Shown here: piece after piece, positions 62,901 through 64,000 of the stretch
Layout of the letters: each line of letters starts with the position of its first letter
Numbering within the stretch: the first letter of the stretch is position 1
Source: Procambarus clarkii
Taxonomy: Eukaryota; Arthropoda; Malacostraca; Decapoda; Cambaridae
NCBI RefSeq assembly: GCF_040958095.1
Contig: NC_091175.1
Location: forward strand, 22,398,659 to 22,462,658
Direction of reading: 5' to 3'
DNA length: 64,000 nt
The notes under the pieces: model-generated
Seen by the model: only the letters and a program-made list of their open reading frames with translations
Told to the model about the DNA's origin: nothing
The model's database searches: none
Made by a program: the position numbers and the translations under genes

Positions 62901-63648
62901 ACCCAGGACTCACCAGAGAGCGGGTGTACCCGGTACTCACCAGAGAGCTGGTGTACCCAGGACTCACCAGAGAGCGAGTGTACCCAGTACTCACCAGAGA
63001 GCTGGGGTATCCAAGACTCACCTGAGAGCGGGTGTACCCAGTACTCACCAGAGAGCGGGTGTACCCGGTACTCACCAGAGAGCGAGTGTACCCAGTACTC
63101 ACCAGAGAGCGAGTGTACCCAGTACTCACCAGAGAGCTGGTGTACCCAGTACTCACCAGAGAGCGAGTGTACTCAGGACTCACCAGAGAGCGAGTGTACT
63201 CAGGACTCACCAGAGAGCGAGTGTATTCAGGACTCACCAGAGAGCGAGTGTACTCAGGACTCGCCAGAGAGCGAGTGTACTCAGGACTCACCAGAGAGCG
63301 AGTGTACTCAGGACTCGCCAGAGAGCGAGTGTACCCAGTACTCACCAGAGAGCGAGTGTACCCAGTACTCACCAGAGAGCGAGTGTACCCAGTACTCACC
63401 AGAGAGCGAGTGTACCCAGGACTTACCAGAGAGCGAGTGTACCCAGTACTCACCAGAGAGCGAGTGTACCCAGTACTCACCTGAGCCAGGACTCACCTCT
63501 TGACCATTGAGCCAGACGACCACTCCACGCGGGGACAAGAAGGCCTCCACGACCAAGTGAGCAAGTTCCGGGTCCTGGGATGGCGTCCCCTCCCGCTGCT
63601 GGGGACGTAAGCTCCCAGCACCTGAGCTCAGCATCTCTCGTACTTTCA
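46875..63648 (-). CDS. POMGNT1-like N-acetylglucosaminyltransferase, copy A (12 visible exons, 5' end beyond window)
   Basis: Same predicted role as copy B: a Golgi GT13 GlcNAc-transferase. Visible exons 5' to 3': 63648-63497, 60795-60589, 59980-59755, 59625-59498, 59331-59118, 55673-55550, 54610-54412, 54204-54020, 53719-53611, 52823-52746, 50816-50707, 47058-46875 (stop). These give 637 codons after a split codon, with no internal stop. Features seen: stem-domain strand VVVWLNGQE, LHAGVHLLTLHQNSGKVM, the linker cysteines, SIILEDDLQLAPDFIP with the EDD motif, LYRAHGIPGYGWM, VWDWW in place of WDLW, and CLGINDRDIHENLRMM. The exon with the membrane anchor must lie to the right. Introns contain a 2.6-kb donor-bearing array, a solo LTR 20 bp from an acceptor, a Penelope-like element and a 345-nt polypyrimidine tract. 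A and B share a recent conversion tract. Confidence 0.75.
47405..48118. repeat. (AT)n tracts around a palindrome with a Penelope-related centre
   Basis: (AT)n at 47409-47478, 47705-47792 and 48040-48116. Between the last two is a palindrome: CAGAGAAATATGAAATGAGG ... CATTTCATATTTCTCTG, centre GGAAGTAACTGCAAAGGGCC, a sequence that also occurs at 49455 and 49865 in Penelope-like 3' sequence. Confidence 0.75.
48116..48757. repeat. Inverted copy of the 33080-33760 composite
   Basis: Palindrome arms GTCGTACCTAGTAGCCAGAA, inverted TTAGG-like centre (48310-48410), (AT)n at 48505-48586, then the unique block (CTACTGTCTACAAAGGAGAT to ATTACATATCAGTCCTG). Confidence 0.85.
48768..49005. repeat. (GT)n tract and a near-perfect 75-bp-arm palindrome
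   Basis: (GT)n at 48768-48812, then inverted arms GACAGTGTCAGACCACGGAG... and ...CTCCGTGGTCTGACACTGTC with almost no loop, centred near 48930. Confidence 0.85.
49005..50430. repeat. Head-to-head Penelope-like 3' ends between (AT)n tracts
   Basis: (AT)n at 49005-49098 and 50338-50420. Between them two Penelope-like 3' segments are inverted: tips TTGTTAAATATGACCGAAAA (49100) and TTTTTCGGTCATATTTAACA (50280), inner parts encoding RRLDICEALHIKKST on both arms. The matching sequence in the larger element is at 58220-58680. Confidence 0.75.
50500..50640. repeat. Diverged ACGACGTTTCGG foldback
   Basis: GACGACGTTTCGGTCCGTCG and GTCGAAACGTCGTCACC in inverted orientation. Confidence 0.65.
50707..50816 (-). 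CDS. Copy A exon 11
   Basis: 110 nt. Acceptor TGCGACCAG, donor TACTG|GTGAGT. Encodes CLGINDRDIHENLRMMVTF and GNRVYLVACPNSPY. Confidence 0.8.
50928..51045. repeat. (AC)n microsatellite
   Basis: About 50 AC units with minor interruptions, next to a SINE fragment. Confidence 0.95.
51060..51170 (+). repeat. SINE body fragment
   Basis: CAAAATGGGCAGAGTTTCTT to CAGTAAATAGGTACCTCGG: the 3' body of the SINE at 13873, without the tRNA head. Confidence 0.7.
51183..51830 (+). mobile_element. CR1-like LINE remnants
   Basis: 51183-51262 is a 3' tip (GTTGAGAGGCGGGCCGAAAG) with (AC)n to 51297; 51310-51830 is an internal piece encoding DYITQKCREAPDKFV and KAKTQPELLHSHIRRKSTVK, degraded and frame-broken after about 51580. 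Confidence 0.75.
51910..52145 (-). repeat. Dispersed repeat (SINE-like)
   Basis: Minus strand: GTGGACATCTTCAACAGGAA ... GGCCTGCGGGCCGCTCCAAG ... GAACCACATCGACCAGG. Fragments are at 44640 and 45385. The origin is not clear. Confidence 0.55.
52229..52413. repeat. Foldback (MITE-like) element
   Basis: Arms CCACTGCGTCAAAATTCCGG and CCGGAATTTTGACGCAGTGG, about 48 bp, around an AT-rich centre. Confidence 0.8.
52746..52823 (-). CDS. Copy A exon 10
   Basis: 78 nt, phase 0. Acceptor CCCCACAG, donor CCCTG|GTGAGT. Encodes TNTTFLLYIHQPDENKQFTS and YQVIAL. Confidence 0.75.
52840..53185 (+). repeat. Polypurine tract (polypyrimidine on the gene's sense strand)
   Basis: About 345 bp almost wholly purine on the plus strand, with imperfect GAGGAGAGAAAA units. 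On the minus strand it is an unusually long pyrimidine run leading into the exon 10 acceptor at 52824. Confidence 0.85.
53345..53535. repeat. Short tandem array, 17-19-bp unit
   Basis: About ten units of ATTGTGAATATTGACCT with length variation (GGAAATATTGACC, GTGGAATATTGACC), in intron 9 of copy A. Confidence 0.9.
53611..53719 (-). CDS. Copy A exon 9
   Basis: 109 nt. Acceptor CTTGACAG, donor CACCAG|GTGAGT. Encodes AEEANYEYHILQEMRSAQVV and HPCEVTPLPTHQ. Confidence 0.75.
54020..54204 (-). CDS. Copy A exon 8
   Basis: 185 nt. Acceptor CGCGACAG, then RDAVWDWWVRARVMGSRDM, EVPRTRHMGGGGTHVSG; donor GAAAG|GTAAGG. The end of this exon (GTGACCCTCGACGTCGAAAG) is the A counterpart of the sequence amplified in copy B, but is single-copy here. 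Confidence 0.8.
54412..54610 (-). CDS. Copy A exon 7
   Basis: 199 nt. Acceptor TTGGCCAG, donor ACCAAG|GTGAGC. Encodes YFHQTAPLLKSDP, VNAFNYNSYDHTAYDP and LYRAHGIPGYGWM. Confidence 0.85.
55035..55120. repeat. Dispersed repeat fragment
   Basis: CCTGGAGAGGCCACTCCAGA and TAGTCTCCTGAGACTGTTGG, inverted relative to 46610-46745. Confidence 0.5.
55310..55460. repeat. Inverted pair of tRNA-like sequences
   Basis: The minus-strand ATTTAACGGGATCGAACCC at 55310 faces the plus-strand unit at 55388-55456 (TGGTTCAGTCGGT A-box-like; GTTCGATCCC B-box-like). Read as a SINE-type pair, not a functional tRNA. Confidence 0.45.
55550..55673 (-). CDS. Copy A exon 6 with the EDD motif
   Basis: 124 nt. Acceptor TTTCATAG, donor ATTCC|GTACGT. 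Encodes SSTRINEHIKFALKTVF and SIILEDDLQLAPDFIP. Confidence 0.85.
55694..56648. mobile_element. Solo LTR, about 955 bp
   Basis: Begins TGTTACA and ends GTAACA, flanked on both sides by the 5-bp direct repeat GTGAT (55689-55693 and 56649-56653). No internal coding part is present, so it looks like the single LTR left after recombination between the two ends. Family uncertain (Ty3/Gypsy- or Bel-type possible). The intact target duplication argues for moderate age. It sits about 20 bp upstream of the exon 6 acceptor of copy A. Confidence 0.75.
56750..58680 (+). mobile_element. Penelope-like element, degenerate
   Basis: Plus-strand element encoding a Penelope-type RT (TSLDVESLFTNVPVDETV; MDSPLGVLFANFYMG; YDDD catalytic box), then a GIY-YIG-like start (VVYGFTCPLGNC ... 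QYIGKN), and a 3' region shared with 49100-50305 ending TTTCGGTCATATTCAACAAC. Several breaks interrupt the coding region. There is no capsid gene. It lies in intron 5 of copy A, antisense. Confidence 0.8.
57209..58087 (+). CDS. Penelope-like RT, longest surviving frame
   Basis: 292 codons: the RT palm with the RYDDD box, the region GKQPFPDVTVTERNSGFHTT, a basic linker (KKVKRHATSKEST), and the first part of the GIY-YIG domain. The N-terminal RT blocks are upstream in other frames, so this is a fragment of a dead element. Confidence 0.7.
   Translation: MSPDGHIYEQVDRIAMDSPLGVLFANFYMGTIEQRVLVDMDLKPAIYCRYDDDIFMQVPDVRRLQQLKEAFEQNSVSSFTFEIESEGKQPFPDVTVTERNSGFHTTVYTKGTNIGMCLNANSDCPDRYKRSVVNAYINRALTHSSGWKQVDEELCRERQVLVNNSFSNGYVEDVINKKVKRHATSKESTNAKLVPPIRLFYRNFILIAYKVAESVLKDINRNVIPTDKNQKIQLTIYYKNKKIANLLIKNSPDTKQNAMKETNVVYGFTCPLGNCQPQRSQYIGKNNVLPIY
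58690..59060. repeat. Pair of tRNA-like repeat segments
   Basis: CTTGACCCATGAAGGATTCG and TTTGACCCCTGAAGGATTCG, each followed by a B-box-like sequence (GATTCGAACCCGG on the second), separated by ~290 bp; similar in layout to 33840-34200. Confidence 0.45.
59118..59331 (-). CDS. Copy A exon 5
   Basis: 214 nt. Acceptor TGTGTATGAG, then VEYEMKEVIPVAIVTARRLP; ends HHNPASKG|GTGAGT, a canonical donor unlike copy B. Most of it is within the conversion tract. Confidence 0.85.
59498..59625 (-). CDS. Copy A exon 4
   Basis: 128 nt; differs from copy B exon 4 at one base (Val to Glu in GWYGEAGLQ). The acceptor is preceded by a telomere-like CTAACCTAACCTAACCTT run (59632-59649), which replaces the usual pyrimidine tract. 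Confidence 0.8.
59755..59980 (-). CDS. Copy A exon 3
   Basis: 226 nt, phase 0 in and 1 out. Acceptor CGTCGCAG, then PEFTMYMGQEVVELL, LAKGESWCLLVQKGVGVLH; donor ACAAG|GTGCGA. Confidence 0.75.
60120..60240. repeat. Decayed ACGACGTTTCGG-type foldback
   Basis: AACGATTCGGTCCTTCCTGC and the flanking ACACACCCAACACACAC / GTGTGTTGGGGTT pair suggest an old member of the 13507 family. Confidence 0.4.
60589..60795 (-). CDS. Copy A exon 2
   Basis: 207 nt, phase 0. Acceptor CTCATCCAG, donor GCACG|GTAAAG. Encodes VYRVVNKTHEWTQRPARLHA, GVHLLTLHQNSGKVMRADTY and GRLLLLLGT. Confidence 0.8.
60845..63483 (-). repeat. 27-bp minisatellite of splice-donor units filling copy A intron
   Basis: About 98 units. On the sense (minus) strand each is GTGAGTACTGGGTACACTCG plus CTCTCTG, so CTG|GTGAGT recurs every 27 bp. 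The real donor sequence (GTGAGTCCTGG, exon end 63497) differs from the unit start at one base in 11. The array occupies nearly all of the 2.7-kb intron between exons 63497 and 60795. Long frames on both strands result from the 27-bp period. Confidence 0.95.
63497..63648 (-). CDS. Copy A, first exon in window
   Basis: 152 nt. Acceptor CTACCACAG, donor CAAGAG|GTGAGT, phase 0 out. Encodes HLVVEAFLSPRGVVVWLNGQ E, aligned with LVLDITVNLTGVALTVDGRQ of copy B. It begins mid-protein; the membrane-anchor exon must be further right. Here the stem strand is encoded by a separate exon, whereas in B and C it is fused to the anchor exon. Confidence 0.75.
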
Positions 63649-63757
63649 CTGTGGTAGTTTACATAAAAAAACTCTATTATCAGTGTCCTGCTTAATACGA
63701 AATATTTCTTATATTTAGTAATAATTGCAATTCAGTTATTAGGGGGAGATTAAGCCT

Positions 63758-63975
63758 TTGCATAGGCCTATACAGGTCTTCCCTAAGGTAATTTACTGCC
63801 CTTCACTGTCTTGCAACCTGCAACAGCCGCCTAACTCCCGGGTATCTATTTTTGTGGTAGATGAACAGAGGCATGTGAATGAAAGTGTGTCAAACCGTTT
63901 CTATCTTGCCCGGAGATTGAACCCGGGTCTCACGATTGTGAGCCGAAAGCGACGTAGACTTCAATACAACAGTTG
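63758..63975 (-). repeat. Old tRNA-derived SINE copy
   Basis: Minus strand: B-box-like GGGTTCAATCTCCGGGC and the body containing ATACCCGGGAGTTAGGCGGC; diverged from 18945-19190. Confidence 0.55.
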
Positions 63976-64000
63976 AAAGCCCGAGAAAAAATACAAATTT

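Noticed and set aside
60829-63480. 883-codon and 708-codon frames (TGYTRSLVS; VYPVLTRER)
   Set aside because: Same explanation: a 27-bp array inside an intron, open on both strands.

Overview
The window looks like nuclear DNA of a decapod crustacean (crayfish, lobster or shrimp type). The support is indirect: spliced host exons are scattered among very dense (AC)n and (AT)n microsatellites, tRNA-derived SINEs, non-LTR retrotransposons, a Penelope-like element, foldback elements and short runs of the arthropod telomere-type motif TTAGG/CCTAA. No RNA gene, CRISPR array or bacterial-type operon is present.

The host content is one gene family: three tandem, same-strand (minus) genes for secretory-pathway N-acetylglucosaminyltransferases of the POMGNT1/GT13 type. 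Copy A (63648 down to 46875; its 5' end lies beyond the right edge) has 12 visible exons and a stop codon. Copy B (36228 down to 19485) appears complete: 12 exons, 2646 nt, 881 codons plus stop, from a type II signal anchor to the C-terminal tail. Copy C (8710 down to 4941) shows its first three exons and runs off the left edge. Exon lengths and phases agree between A and B for exons 4 to 11 (128, 214, 124, 199, 185, 109, 78 and 110 nt), which confirms the models.

The space between exons is mostly repeats. 0.85-4.2 kb: a 5'-truncated RNase H-bearing LINE. 6.3-7.6 kb: a deleted copy of the same LINE. 9.5-17.1 kb: two nearly identical CR1/Jockey-group LINEs facing opposite ways. 33-34 kb and 47-50 kb: alternating (AT)n tracts and palindromes. 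55.7-58.7 kb: a solo LTR and a degenerate Penelope-like element.

The most unusual feature is the relation between the minisatellites and the glycosyltransferase exons. The 27-bp array at 22.7-23.75 kb is the last 20 nt of a copy B exon plus the first 7 nt of its intron, so every unit carries a GTAAGT splice donor. The 38-bp array at 21.4-21.6 kb is the next exon's donor junction. The 27-bp array at 60.8-63.5 kb fills a copy A intron and repeats a GTGAGT donor about 98 times. The 6.9-kb array at 36.6-43.5 kb shares a 22-nt perfect match with coding exon 1 of copy B and separates that exon from upstream sequence that is contiguous in copy C. In addition, a 508-bp stretch of A and B (two exons and the intron between) differs at only 3 positions with no indel, which indicates recent gene conversion. 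No computation was run; boundaries were read by eye and may be off by a few bases.
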